Positions 8,488 to 16,333 are shown, counted from the first letter of the stretch. The stretch: DNA of 45,550 bases from Pseudoalteromonas luteoviolacea H33-S (GCF_001625695.1 NZ_AUXY01000068.1:1-45550), one strand, 5' to 3'. Notes: generated by a model from the letters alone, not told the origin. A program made the numbers and translations.

Positions 8488-9002
8488 TGGCAATGTCTCC
8501 TAAAATCCTAAAGAAATCAAAGCTGTTTGTAGATGGTAAGGGTTACCTTGGCATTGCGGACGAAATCTCGCTTCCTAAAGTCACAGTTAAAACACGTGAA
8601 GTGACTTCAGGTTTCCAAGCGCCAATCGAGCTAGATGTAGGTCAACTTGAAAAGCTTGAAGGTTCAATCACGTTACTAGAGTACAACGCAGATGTACTTA
8701 AGCTTCTTGGTGATTGGGGCGGTACTGGCAGAACAATCAATCTGACTGCACGTGGCGCTATTCAAAAGCAAGGCGCTGCACCAGAGCCTGTCGTTGTCAC
8801 ATTACATGGCTTCTTCAAAGAAGTAGACATGGGTAGCTGGAAAGACGGCGAAGAAGCGAAAATGACGCTGCAATACGCTGTTCAAAAGTACAAGTTAGAA
8901 GTGAACAACGAAGTTATCTACAACATTGACCTGTACAACGATATTCGCGAAATCGCGGGTGTTGATCACATGGCTAACCTACGCAAGACTATCGGAGCTT
9001 AA
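8487..9002 (+). CDS. Tail tube protein (gpFII-like)
   Basis: The 171-aa product matches the P2 FII major tube family (KSKLFVDGKGYLGIADEISLP near the N-terminus, then GQLEKLEGSITLLEYNADVL). Hexamers stack to form the inner tube that carries the spike. It overlaps the sheath stop by one base (TAATG) and shares the sheath's highly expressed codon style, so the two are likely made in comparable amounts. Confidence 0.92.
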   Translation: MAMSPKILKKSKLFVDGKGYLGIADEISLPKVTVKTREVTSGFQAPIELDVGQLEKLEGSITLLEYNADVLKLLGDWGGTGRTINLTARGAIQKQGAAPEPVVVTLHGFFKEVDMGSWKDGEEAKMTLQYAVQKYKLEVNNEVIYNIDLYNDIREIAGVDHMANLRKTIGA

Positions 9003-9005
9003 TCT

Positions 9006-9263
9006 ATGACTGAAATCATTAAACTGACTTTCCCTGTTACGGTCGATGGGCATGAGTATGCAGAACTAAAAATGAGACGACCTAAAGTGCGCGATCGGTT
9101 AATGGTTGATAAAGCGGATATTAGCGAATCTGAAAGTGAAATCCGTTACTTCTCACATTTGTGTGAAGTGTCTCCAGATATCATCGAAGAGCTAGATTGG
9201 AGCGACTTTGTTAAGTTACGCGAGGCGCTCCAGGCTTTTCTCGTATCCCGCCCAAGCGTCTAA
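9006..9263 (+). CDS. Tape-measure chaperone E (gpE-like)
   Basis: This 85-aa protein resembles P2 gpE / Mu gp41-type tail assembly proteins (KLTFPVTVDGHEYAELKMRR, then a short helical domain). In P2 and lambda, the equivalent protein and its frameshifted extension chaperone the tape measure protein during tail assembly. The gene follows the tube gene by 3 nt. Its last codons overlap the -1 frame that encodes E'. Confidence 0.82.
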   Translation: MTEIIKLTFPVTVDGHEYAELKMRRPKVRDRLMVDKADISESESEIRYFSHLCEVSPDIIEELDWSDFVKLREALQAFLVSRPSV

Positions 9264-9394
9264 AAGCAATGGTGATTGCCCTGGCTAAGTACACAGGGTG
9301 GGGCTTGCAAGAACTCAACGGGCTGACTGAAGACGAACTCATCGAGTGGTTTGAAGCAGCGGTTGATTATAAAGAAGCAACAGAGGCGGGGTAA
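9239..9394 (+). CDS. E' extension, made by -1 ribosomal frameshift
   Basis: The -1 frame relative to E is open from about 9236 through a stop at 9392-9394. From codon 9239 it encodes SRIPPKRLKAMVIALAKYTG and then WGLQELNGLTEDELIEWFEA, the typical P2 E' pattern. The sequence GCT TTT CTC at 9234-9242 lets tRNA-Phe slip from TTT (237-239) back to TTT (236-238). The fusion would be about 129 aa. An internal ATG at 9269 could give a free short product but lacks a strong RBS. The slip site is inferred; the conserved open frame is directly visible. Confidence 0.78.
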   Translation, partial: SRIPPKRLKAMVIALAKYTGWGLQELNGLTEDELIEWFEAAVDYKEATEAG

Positions 9395-9407
9395 CCCGCC
9401 TTTTTTT
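9384..9407 (+). terminator. Intrinsic terminator overlapping the E' stop codon
   Basis: A 7-bp GC-rich stem AGGCGGG/CCCGCCT (9384-9390 with 9395-9401) has a 4-nt loop GTAA that contains the E' stop codon, and is followed by seven T residues (9401-9407). It should reduce transcription of the tape measure gene relative to sheath and tube. Confidence 0.85.
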
Positions 9408-9420
9408 CACCAGCGCAAGT

Positions 9421-9468
9421 TTGATAGCTCAAGGACTTAAGCGCAGTTTTAGGGTCTTGAGCTATCAA
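9421..9468 (+). repeat. Perfect 13-bp inverted repeat before tape measure gene
   Basis: TTGATAGCTCAAG (9421-9433) and CTTGAGCTATCAA (9456-9468) form a perfect stem with a 22-nt loop. A further small palindrome, GGCACAGTGCC, follows near 9473. The 146-nt gap between E' and T therefore consists largely of secondary structure. No coding frame is convincing here; the in-frame extension of the tape measure gene to 9421 lacks an RBS at its upstream end. Confidence 0.75.
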
Positions 9469-9540
9469 CCTTGGCACAGTGCCGTTCGTTGCGCTGTGCA
9501 ATCCACACATTCCCGCTTATTTCTCTTCCTAGGTATGATT

Positions 9541-12500
9541 ATGAAACATCAAGGATTGTCTGCAAAAGACCGTTCAAAGAACAAAGTAAAGTACCGCCTA
9601 CCTAAGCAGGATCAGGTTGATCCAAATGTTCAATTAGGCAGTTTGCTTGCTAATTTGGTTAAAGCTAAAAAGCCATTAGATACCAGCGCATTAGAGGCTG
9701 TGATAGGGCAATTAGCCAATGTTAATGTCAATGAATTACTGGGCAATACCAGTCAGGTAATCTCAACCCATTTGACGCAATTTTCCAGCGCACAAGCAAA
9801 GTCAAATAATGCGGTTACGCACAGTGCACAGATGCTGCAAGGGGCTCAAGATGAGCAACAAGCAGAGACACTGAAAGCGCAAGTGGATGCCAAAATTGGT
9901 GATGGCACAGGTTTGAGCGGTGCCATTAAATCACTGGCAGAGCAAGTATCAGCGTTAGATTTTCAGCAATTACAAACAGCAGCAAGCAATGAGCTTGCAC
10001 AGCTGCAGGCTGCACTGCCACAGCTTTATGATGGCTTACCTATTAACGCATTGAGTGAGTCTTTAGCCACGGCAACCGCGCAAGTGCAAAATACGGATGC
10101 GCAAAATACTTTAGATTTGCAGCTTGATGCATTGCGCCAAGCTGCACCCGTTATGGTTGATGCACTGGGTATTGCGCAAATGGGTAGCGATATCATCAGT
10201 GCCACGCAGGGCATTGCACAAGGTACCAGTAGTGCGACCTTCAACGAAGATTTAAATACGTTGATCCAAAATGCTCCCCAGGTGCTTGAAACGTTTGGCT
10301 TTGATAAAGCCAGTGATGTGGTTAAGCAAACGTTGCCTGCCATCTCTTCGGTTAATTTTAAAGAGGTATTTGAGGGCGATATAACAAGCTTAGCAAGTGC
10401 AGCGCCTGAGCTGTTGAATGCGTTTGACTTATCAGAAGCAGCTAAAACACTCGAAGGCGCATTGCCTGTTGTTGAAGCGCTTAATGTTAAAGAGCTACTC
10501 AATGGTGACTTATCTAGCTTAGTTGATGCGGCACCTGAAGTGCTCAATGCATTGGATATGTCCAGTGCCGCGCAAACTTTAGAGCAGGCATTGCCAGCGC
10601 TTGAGCAAGTCGATATCGCGGCGGTGATGCAAGGTGATTTAAGTACGCTGCAAAGTGCGGCGCCTGAATTACTCAAAGCGGTTGATTTATCTGCGGCGAC
10701 GCAATCTTTAGCACAGCATATTCCGGCCTTGTCTCAGTTGGACTTGGCAAGCGTTATCGACGGCGACTTAAGTCAAGTTGTGAGCATTGCGCCTGAATTA
10801 TTAAAGTCAGCTGGCTTTGAGCAGGTCTCAAACACGCTCAGTGCAGCCATGCCTGCATTACAGCAGCTTGACTTAAAAGGCATTGCCAGTGGTGATGTTT
10901 CAAGCTTGATGTCAGCGGCGCCTGATTTGTTGGCCTCGGTTGGTTTGAATGAAGCATCCGAAACACTCGGAGCGGCTTTACCTGCGTTACAGCAGCTCGA
11001 TTTAAAAGGCATTGCCAGTGGTGATGTTTCAAGCTTGATGTCAGCGGCGCCCGATTTATTGGCCTCGGTTGGTTTGAATGAAGCATCCGAAACACTCGGA
11101 GCAGCTCTACCTGCGCTACAACAGCTTGATTTAAAAGGTATTGCTAGTGGTGATGTTTCAAGCTTGATGTCAGCGGCGCCCGATTTATTGGCCTCAGTTG
11201 GTTTGAATGAAGCATCCGAGACTTTAGGTGCAGCGCTGCCTGCGCTACAGCAGCTTGACTTAAAAGGCATTGCCAGTGGTGATGTTTCAAGTTTGATGTC
11301 AGCAGCGCCTGATTTGCTAGCCTCGGTTGGTTTGAATGAGGTATCCGAGACACTCGGAGCGGCTTTACCTGCGCTACAGCAGCTTGATTTAAAAGGCATT
11401 GCCAGTGGTGATGTTTCAAGTTTGATGTCAGCGGCACCAGGCTTGTTAAAAGCTGCTGGGCTAGATGAAGCGTCCGAAACGTTAGGTGCAGCATTGCCTG
11501 CGCTACAACAGCTTGATTTGAAAGGCATTGCCAGTGGTGATGTTTCAAGCTTGATGTCAGCAGCGCCAGGTTTATTAAAGGCGGTAGGTTTAGATGAGAT
11601 CGGTGCAACGTTAGATGCGGCGCTACCAGCTTTACAAAAGCTAGACACTAAGGCGATTTTGGAGGGTGATTTAAGCTCATTGATGCAGCAAGCACCGCAA
11701 CTGCTTAATGCATTTGGGCTGCAAGATGCAGCAAGTTTATTCACAAAGCACTCTGCGCTGATTGAGAAGCTCGATTTCAAAGGTATTTTAAATGGCGACC
11801 TATCGTCATTGACTGGCGCTGTTCCCGATTTATTAGCTGAGTTTGGTCTCGGCGAGCTAGGTCTTGAATCACTATTTGAAGGTGATGGAGAGGAAGGGGA
11901 ACAGTCTAAAAAGTCGAAGAAGAAATCGAAGAAGAGCTCCAAAAAACAGCGTAAAAAGAAATCCAAGCGAGATAAAAAGAGTAAGCAAAGTAAGACCTCG
12001 GACGTTGATAACGATGCTGCTGATAACGGCAAAGAAACGAAGCTAAATCAGACGCCTGAGAAAAAGCAGGATAAGCGTAAAAAGCGCTCCAAGCCTGTAT
12101 TGAAAATTTTGGACGGTGGCAAAGCAAAACCGGCAGATCAGCAACTCCAAGACAGTAAAACAGAGTCCGTTAAGCAGCACGATAAAGATAAGCAATCTAA
12201 ACAGCAATCGACTAACCAGTCAAAACCTGGAAAGTCATCTAAAGCGCCTAAGGCTGCTAATGACGCAATTTTCTCGAAGTTGGGTAAGTTTTTCAGCCAA
12301 AAAGGCGGTGGCATAGCGAACTTTGCGAAAAATAGCTTAAAAAGTGTTGGTCGGTTAAATGCAGCTGCAACAGTTGCAATGAGTGGCTTTGATGCATACT
12401 CCGCTTTGACCGATGACTCTTTAAGTAAGCGTGAAAAAACCAGTGCTGTAGGTGGCGCTATTGGTTCTGCTGGCGGTGCCTTGGCTGGCGCTGCTGCGGG

Positions 12501-13425
12501 GGCTGCGATTGGATCCGTGGTACCTGTTGTTGGTACAGCGATCGGTGGCATTATTGGTGGTGCTATCGGTGCATTTGGCGGTGAATCTCTTGGCTCCTCT
12601 CTCGGTGATACATTGGGCGGTTGGCTCTTCGAAGATGACCCTAAAGAGGAAGCAGCCAAAGCAGATGAGTCTGTCCCAGTATCAAACACTTTGGCACAAA
12701 ACCAAGCTGACACCGAGTTTAAAGAGCCAGTAGCAAAAACCTCAGACAATACGTCGCAGCCTGCGAATTCTCCTTTGCAATTTGTCAAAGACAATGTCAT
12801 CAATGAAGCTAACATGTTTACTGGCACTATGGCGGCGGTTGAGCAAGCTTCGGGTAAGCCAAATGGGAAGTGGAACAAGGCTTCTCAGCAAGGGCAAATG
12901 TTCGGACATGCATTAAATGGTCACACTATTTATCAAGCGGCGGTTAATGATGACTTATCAACAGAGGAAAAAGCACGCACAATCGGCGGTACTGCGACCG
13001 GTGCGGTGACTTCTGAGGTTGTATCTCACTTTGTTGGCATGGTGCCAAAATATGGCAAATTCCTAGGTCCAGTTGCCGGGTATCTAACGAATGCTGTGAT
13101 GTCTCAAGTCGGAGGAGATTTCTTCGCTAACCTGTTTAGTGATGAAAAACCGCAACAGACTGACGCTGCTAAGACCAAACCCCCTTTATCAACGCCTGCA
13201 CCTCAGGCCCTTGCTGAGTCGGGTGTATCAAACTCGCAAATCAGCAGTGATGTGCAAGCACAACATGTCGCTGGCAACATTACTGTGAATGCAAATATCA
13301 CGGTGAATGCACAGTCTGAACAGCAAGCACATGAGATAGCACAGCAAGTGAAGCAAGTGCTAGATCAACAGCAGCAACAAGCGATGCGCGATTATCGTGC
13401 TCGATATTATAACGAAGTAGCTTAA
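9541..13425 (+). CDS. Tail tape measure protein T with 43-residue repeats
   Basis: This 1294-aa product occupies the P2 T position between E/E' and U and so should set tail length and fill the tube. AGG at 9531-9533 supports the ATG at 9541. Layout: Gln/Ala-rich helical N-terminus (1-264); twelve 43-aa repeats (265-780); a lysine/serine/glutamine-rich, probably disordered tract (about 787-935); a Gly/Ala-rich hydrophobic stretch (about 970-1025, AAAGAAIGSVVPVVGTAIGG) of the type seen in membrane-inserting tape measures; a second hydrophobic helix region near 1165-1195; and a Gln-rich helical tail ending RDYRARYYNEVA. Repeats and lysine tract are unusual. Assignment rests on position, size and composition. 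Confidence 0.85.
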   Translation: MKHQGLSAKDRSKNKVKYRLPKQDQVDPNVQLGSLLANLVKAKKPLDTSALEAVIGQLANVNVNELLGNTSQVISTHLTQFSSAQAKSNNAVTHSAQMLQGAQDEQQAETLKAQVDAKIGDGTGLSGAIKSLAEQVSALDFQQLQTAASNELAQLQAALPQLYDGLPINALSESLATATAQVQNTDAQNTLDLQLDALRQAAPVMVDALGIAQMGSDIISATQGIAQGTSSATFNEDLNTLIQNAPQVLETFGFDKASDVVKQTLPAISSVNFKEVFEGDITSLASAAPELLNAFDLSEAAKTLEGALPVVEALNVKELLNGDLSSLVDAAPEVLNALDMSSAAQTLEQALPALEQVDIAAVMQGDLSTLQSAAPELLKAVDLSAATQSLAQHIPALSQLDLASVIDGDLSQVVSIAPELLKSAGFEQVSNTLSAAMPALQQLDLKGIASGDVSSLMSAAPDLLASVGLNEASETLGAALPALQQLDLKGIASGDVSSLMSAAPDLLASVGLNEASETLGAALPALQQLDLKGIASGDVSSLMSAAPDLLASVGLNEASETLGAALPALQQLDLKGIASGDVSSLMSAAPDLLASVGLNEVSETLGAALPALQQLDLKGIASGDVSSLMSAAPGLLKAAGLDEASETLGAALPALQQLDLKGIASGDVSSLMSAAPGLLKAVGLDEIGATLDAALPALQKLDTKAILEGDLSSLMQQAPQLLNAFGLQDAASLFTKHSALIEKLDFKGILNGDLSSLTGAVPDLLAEFGLGELGLESLFEGDGEEGEQSKKSKKKSKKSSKKQRKKKSKRDKKSKQSKTSDVDNDAADNGKETKLNQTPEKKQDKRKKRSKPVLKILDGGKAKPADQQLQDSKTESVKQHDKDKQSKQQSTNQSKPGKSSKAPKAANDAIFSKLGKFFSQKGGGIANFAKNSLKSVGRLNAAATVAMSGFDAYSALTDDSLSKREKTSAVGGAIGSAGGALAGAAAGAAIGSVVPVVGTAIGGIIGGAIGAFGGESLGSSLGDTLGGWLFEDDPKEEAAKADESVPVSNTLAQNQADTEFKEPVAKTSDNTSQPANSPLQFVKDNVINEANMFTGTMAAVEQASGKPNGKWNKASQQGQMFGHALNGHTIYQAAVNDDLSTEEKARTIGGTATGAVTSEVVSHFVGMVPKYGKFLGPVAGYLTNAVMSQVGGDFFANLFSDEKPQQTDAAKTKPPLSTPAPQALAESGVSNSQISSDVQAQHVAGNITVNANITVNAQSEQQAHEIAQQVKQVLDQQQQQAMRDYRARYYNEVA
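10333..11880 (+). repeat. Twelve 129-bp tandem repeats in tape measure gene
   Basis: Twelve consecutive in-frame units of exactly 43 codons share the pattern LPALxxLDxKxIxxGDLSSL followed by xxAAPxLLxAxGLxEAxxTLxAA. Units 5-10 (10849-11622) are nearly identical in DNA: the string AAAGGCATTGCCAGTGGTGA or a close variant recurs every 129 bp (starting near 10874, 11003, 11132, 11261, 11390 and 11519). Units 1-4 and 11-12 are diverged. This suggests recent expansion of the central block. Confidence 0.95.
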
Positions 13426-13446
13426 GGGGAGTGCCCCTTAAGCTTT
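13419..13446 (+). terminator. Palindromic terminator-like hairpin after tape measure gene
   Basis: A perfect 11-bp stem AGCTTAAGGGG/CCCCTTAAGCT with loop AGTG (13419-13444) overlaps the tape measure stop codon and is followed by only TTT. It may protect or partially terminate the transcript before the U-X-D block. Confidence 0.65.
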
Positions 13447-13462
13447 CATACGAGGACTTTCG

Positions 13463-13915
13463 ATGGCAAAGATCAATCATGCCAATTACATGATGCAGCT
13501 GGGCGAATATAAGTTTTCTGTCAGTACAGCGGCGTTTCAAAAATTACAGTTTAATACCGAATATCGCTGGAAAGACCTTGAGTCACAAACCGATAAAAAT
13601 AGCCCGGTAAAGCAATTTATTGGGGTTGGTGAGCAAACTTTAGAGCTTGACGGAACTATCTTTCCGCAACTGGTTGAAAACGGCTTAAAGCAGCTTGACT
13701 TTATGCGAGAAGAGGCAACCAAAGGTGTACCTCTTACGCTGACATATGTAGAAGAAAGCGGTAAGTCTAGTCCGAGTGTGGGGCGAGTACTTGGCAAGTG
13801 GGTAATTAAATCAATCAACGAGACGCGCACGCTATTTTTGAATGACGGTATTCCAAGAGAGATCCAATTTAGCATGCGTCTGTCACGCTACGATGGTAAT
13901 GAGGGAAATAAATAA
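13463..13915 (+). CDS. Tail protein U (gpU-like)
   Basis: The 150-aa product matches the P2 gpU family, a tail-assembly protein close to the baseplate or tail tip: MMQLGEYKFSVSTAAFQKLQ, then YRWKDLES and the diagnostic QFIGVGEQTLELDGTIFPQL. RBS GAGGA precedes the ATG. It overlaps gpX by one base (TAATG), so U, X and D form one translational unit. Confidence 0.88.
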   Translation: MAKINHANYMMQLGEYKFSVSTAAFQKLQFNTEYRWKDLESQTDKNSPVKQFIGVGEQTLELDGTIFPQLVENGLKQLDFMREEATKGVPLTLTYVEESGKSSPSVGRVLGKWVIKSINETRTLFLNDGIPREIQFSMRLSRYDGNEGNK

Positions 13916-14127
13916 TGAGTGCAGTAAGTTACATTACACGAGATGGTGACTGTCTCGATTTGATTTGCTTTCGACATTATGGTCGCAGTTCAGGGATGGT
14001 AGAGCGTGTACTTGAAGCCAACTATGGCCTTGCCGACTTGGGACCTATTTACCCTGAAAATATTAAAATTGTCTTACCGGATGTACCTAAGCCAAAAGTA
14101 CAACGTGAGATCAATATTTGGGAGTAA
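13915..14127 (+). CDS. Tail protein X (LysM-like, gpX)
   Basis: This 70-aa protein has the P2 gpX / LysM-like pattern: YITRDGDCLDLICFRHYGRS near the start, then ERVLEANYGLADLGPIYPEN and a terminal I-x-LP segment. In contractile tails such LysM-like proteins clamp the baseplate hub. It sits between U and D with one-base overlap to U, as in P2. Confidence 0.88.
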   Translation: MSAVSYITRDGDCLDLICFRHYGRSSGMVERVLEANYGLADLGPIYPENIKIVLPDVPKPKVQREINIWE

Positions 14128-14133
14128 TTGGCG

Positions 14134-15144
14134 ATGGAGTTACAGCCACAATATTCAGTAAAAGCCAATGGTAATGAGGTTGCAGAAAAGCTACGCGATA
14201 GAATCGCTGAAGTCAGTGTGACGCTTCGCACTGGGCTGCTAAGTGACATGTGCGTGGTTAAATTCGACAACCTTGAAAAAGCGCCTATCACCTTACCAGA
14301 ACCGACCGATAAGCTTGAAATCGCGATGGGCTACAAGCAAGGCACCGAAGACGGAAAAGCCCCAAGTGTTGTCCTTGGTGAGTTTGAAGTCGGTGAATAT
14401 CAGATTGTGGGCCCAGTACGTGCGCTGGAGCTAGTGGGTAATAAAGTGTTTTGGGATCAGAACTTAAAAGCGGCTAAGCTAAAATCTTGGCCCAGCGATC
14501 CTGATAACCCATTGACGCTTGGTAGCCTGATCTCTGAGATTGCACAAGAATATGGACTCACCCCCCGTATCGCCCCAGCGCTTGATAGCATCACTTTGCC
14601 ACACATTGAGCAAAGTGAGAGCGATATGCAGTTGATGAGCAAGCTCGCTGTTCAGCATGACGCGGTGATGAAAATCATCAATGACAACCTAGTGTTCATG
14701 AAAAAGGGCACTGGGCGATCATTGTCGGGACAACCTTTGCCGCAAGTAACCCTTGAGCCCAAATGGATTGTTGACTGGAAGTTCAATACATTGCATTACC
14801 GCTTAACCAAAGAAGTGGTTGCTAAATATCATGATTTGGATATCGCGCAGTTACAAACGGTTTCAGCAGGCGGTGGCTCACCTAGTTTGACTTTACCATA
14901 TACCTACGCAGATGAAGCGAGTGCGCAACATGCCGCGGATAGTAAGCTGGCACAGCTTAATCGAGCACATGTGAGTGCGGATATGGTGGTGTATGGCAAC
15001 CCAGATATTGTGGCGGGCGCTGTGGTTGAAGTACAAGGTACACAAAGCGCGCTTGATAAGTCTTGGTTTGTGAAAGAGGTTAGGCATGTCATCAATGGGT
15101 ATGGCTTTTTGTCCTATTTGCAATGCGAAACTTTATCTGAATAA
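14134..15144 (+). CDS. Baseplate hub protein D (gpD-like)
   Basis: The 336-aa product matches the P2 gpD family (tail protein D, related to T4 gp27 and the N-terminal part of VgrG), which forms the hub between tube and spike. Visible elements include VTLRTGLLSDMCVVKFDNLE, LGEFEVGEYQIVGP, the ISEIAQEYGLTPRIAP domain and a C-terminal LVVEVQGT-like strand with WFVKEVRHVINGYGFLS. ATG 14134 is preferred to TTG 14128 because GGAG lies at 14121-14124. It is the last gene of the tail cluster; P2 would continue with the activator ogr, which is absent. Confidence 0.85.
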   Translation: MELQPQYSVKANGNEVAEKLRDRIAEVSVTLRTGLLSDMCVVKFDNLEKAPITLPEPTDKLEIAMGYKQGTEDGKAPSVVLGEFEVGEYQIVGPVRALELVGNKVFWDQNLKAAKLKSWPSDPDNPLTLGSLISEIAQEYGLTPRIAPALDSITLPHIEQSESDMQLMSKLAVQHDAVMKIINDNLVFMKKGTGRSLSGQPLPQVTLEPKWIVDWKFNTLHYRLTKEVVAKYHDLDIAQLQTVSAGGGSPSLTLPYTYADEASAQHAADSKLAQLNRAHVSADMVVYGNPDIVAGAVVEVQGTQSALDKSWFVKEVRHVINGYGFLSYLQCETLSE

Positions 15145-15181
15145 CCTTTTTTAACCTCATTTATATTAAATATTTCATATC

Positions 15182-15206
15182 GCACTGCTGATCATGCGGT
15201 GCTTTT
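15182..15206 (+). terminator. Intrinsic terminator of the tail operon
   Basis: A 7-bp stem GCACTGC/GCGGTGC with one G-U pair and a 7-nt loop is followed by TTTT, 37 nt after the gpD stop codon. Confidence 0.7.
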
Positions 15207-15228
15207 CCTTCCAAACCTCCTACCTCCA

Positions 15229-15289
15229 AGGCCATCTTACCGGTTTGCTCACGTGCATTGCTCTATGCATAAACCGGCTGAGATGGCCT
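15229..15289. repeat. Long imperfect inverted repeat between gpD and EamA gene
   Basis: AGGCCATCT plus CCGGTTT (15229-15246) pair with AAACCGG plus AGATGGCCT (15271-15289), with a small internal bulge and a loop that itself holds TGCAT/ATGCA. It lies in the convergent intergenic region and has no long T-run on either strand, so it may be a transcript end structure or a mobile palindromic element. Confidence 0.6.
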
Positions 15290-15302
15290 CTTTCCTAAAT
15301 CT

Positions 15303-16190
15303 TTATCCCCTCAAAAGTAAAATAATACCGCTCAATGCGGTTATCCCACCAAATATCATCCCACGTGTAACATGCTCTTTTCGGATTAAACTCATGGTCA
15401 TTACCATTAAAGGAGCTGCTGAAAAAATGGTTTGTGCAGTCGCCGGATCTGTATTGTTGACTGAGATAAGTTGCAGCCATAGTCCGATAAAGGTGCCGAA
15501 AAACACCGCAGCAAATAACCAGGCTTTGCCATCAATTCCTTTAAGCGTAATAGAGCGAGTAAGTGATGCTTGTTTGAGTAGGGCAACTATCATGGCGACG
15601 ACTAAGGTACCTGAAGCAAGTCGTATCATTGCAGCCCAAAGACTACTGATACTGTCATCATTAAGTGCCCCTTTTGAAAGCACCATGCCTGCCGCTTGGC
15701 AAGTGGCTGCTGCAAGTGCAAAGAGCACGCCTTTTCGGTAGATATCTTTATCTAGTTTTGGCAATTTTTGGCTTGGTTTTACCGCGATCATGACGCCAAT
15801 CGTTGTTATGATAATACCTAGCCAAGCCGTTGCTGAGAGATAAACACTTAGCAAAACGATGTTGAGTAGTCCTGCAATGGCTGGTGCGAGTGATTCAATC
15901 ACCAGTGTGCGGGCAGGGCCAATATTGCGCAGTGCTGCAAAATAAGCGCTGTCACCAATGGCAATGCCGACAATGCCACTGGCAATCAACCACCCCCAAC
16001 TCGTATGGCTAGATGGTAATTGCGTATCCCACGTGAAAAGGAGTACGGCTGCCATTAATGCAGTAGCGATAACGCCCTTTGCGACATTTAATTCTAATGG
16101 ATTTAGATGATGACTAAATCGTTTATAGAGCAGAGTCGAAAATGCCCATACTGCAGCTGCACAAAATGCAGCGATCTCTCCAATACCCAC
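15303..16190 (-). CDS. EamA-family (DMT) inner-membrane transporter
   Basis: This 295-aa protein has ten predicted hydrophobic segments arranged as two five-helix EamA repeats (about residues 1-136 and 148-295), typical of drug/metabolite exporters such as RhtA/YdcZ relatives. The N-terminal half shows AAAVWAFSTLLYKRFSHHL and GIAIGDSAYFAALRNIGPAR, the latter a common EamA motif; the C-terminal half repeats the pattern with DPATAQTIFSAAPLMVM. Substrate cannot be told from sequence. It is transcribed convergently to the tail operon. Confidence 0.88.
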   Translation of the reverse strand: MGIGEIAAFCAAAVWAFSTLLYKRFSHHLNPLELNVAKGVIATALMAAVLLFTWDTQLPSSHTSWGWLIASGIVGIAIGDSAYFAALRNIGPARTLVIESLAPAIAGLLNIVLLSVYLSATAWLGIIITTIGVMIAVKPSQKLPKLDKDIYRKGVLFALAAATCQAAGMVLSKGALNDDSISSLWAAMIRLASGTLVVAMIVALLKQASLTRSITLKGIDGKAWLFAAVFFGTFIGLWLQLISVNNTDPATAQTIFSAAPLMVMTMSLIRKEHVTRGMIFGGITALSGIILLLRG

Positions 16191-16333
16191 AAATTTACTT
16201 AGTTACTTGTTTGCTAATGTGGCGGTACTGTAATTAATTTGTTTATATATGCAATAAAATTGAGTTTAATCGTCTGTGATTATCTTGTTCTCTTCTTTGT
16301 ATTTCCCACTCAAAAATAAACTTTCAGTTTTTA

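Noticed and set aside
10773..12032. Long minus-strand open frames (419 aa and others) opposite the tape measure gene
   Set aside because: They mirror the repeated tape measure codons; composition is Ser/Ala/Lys-rich low complexity and no RBS or context supports them.
12138..12878. 246-aa minus-strand open frame opposite the Gly/Ala-rich part of the tape measure gene
   Set aside because: It is a Pro/Ala-rich shadow of Gly/Ala codons, without RBS or recognisable domain.
1..15210. Assignment of the tail cluster to the Afp/PVC/MAC class of injection systems
   Set aside because: There is one sheath gene and one tube gene, no AAA+ ATPase, and P2-specific E/E', U, X and D genes, so P2-like tail or R-type tailocin fits better.
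15199..15741. 180-aa plus-strand open frame
   Set aside because: It lies antisense to the well-supported EamA transporter gene and runs through the intergenic inverted repeat.
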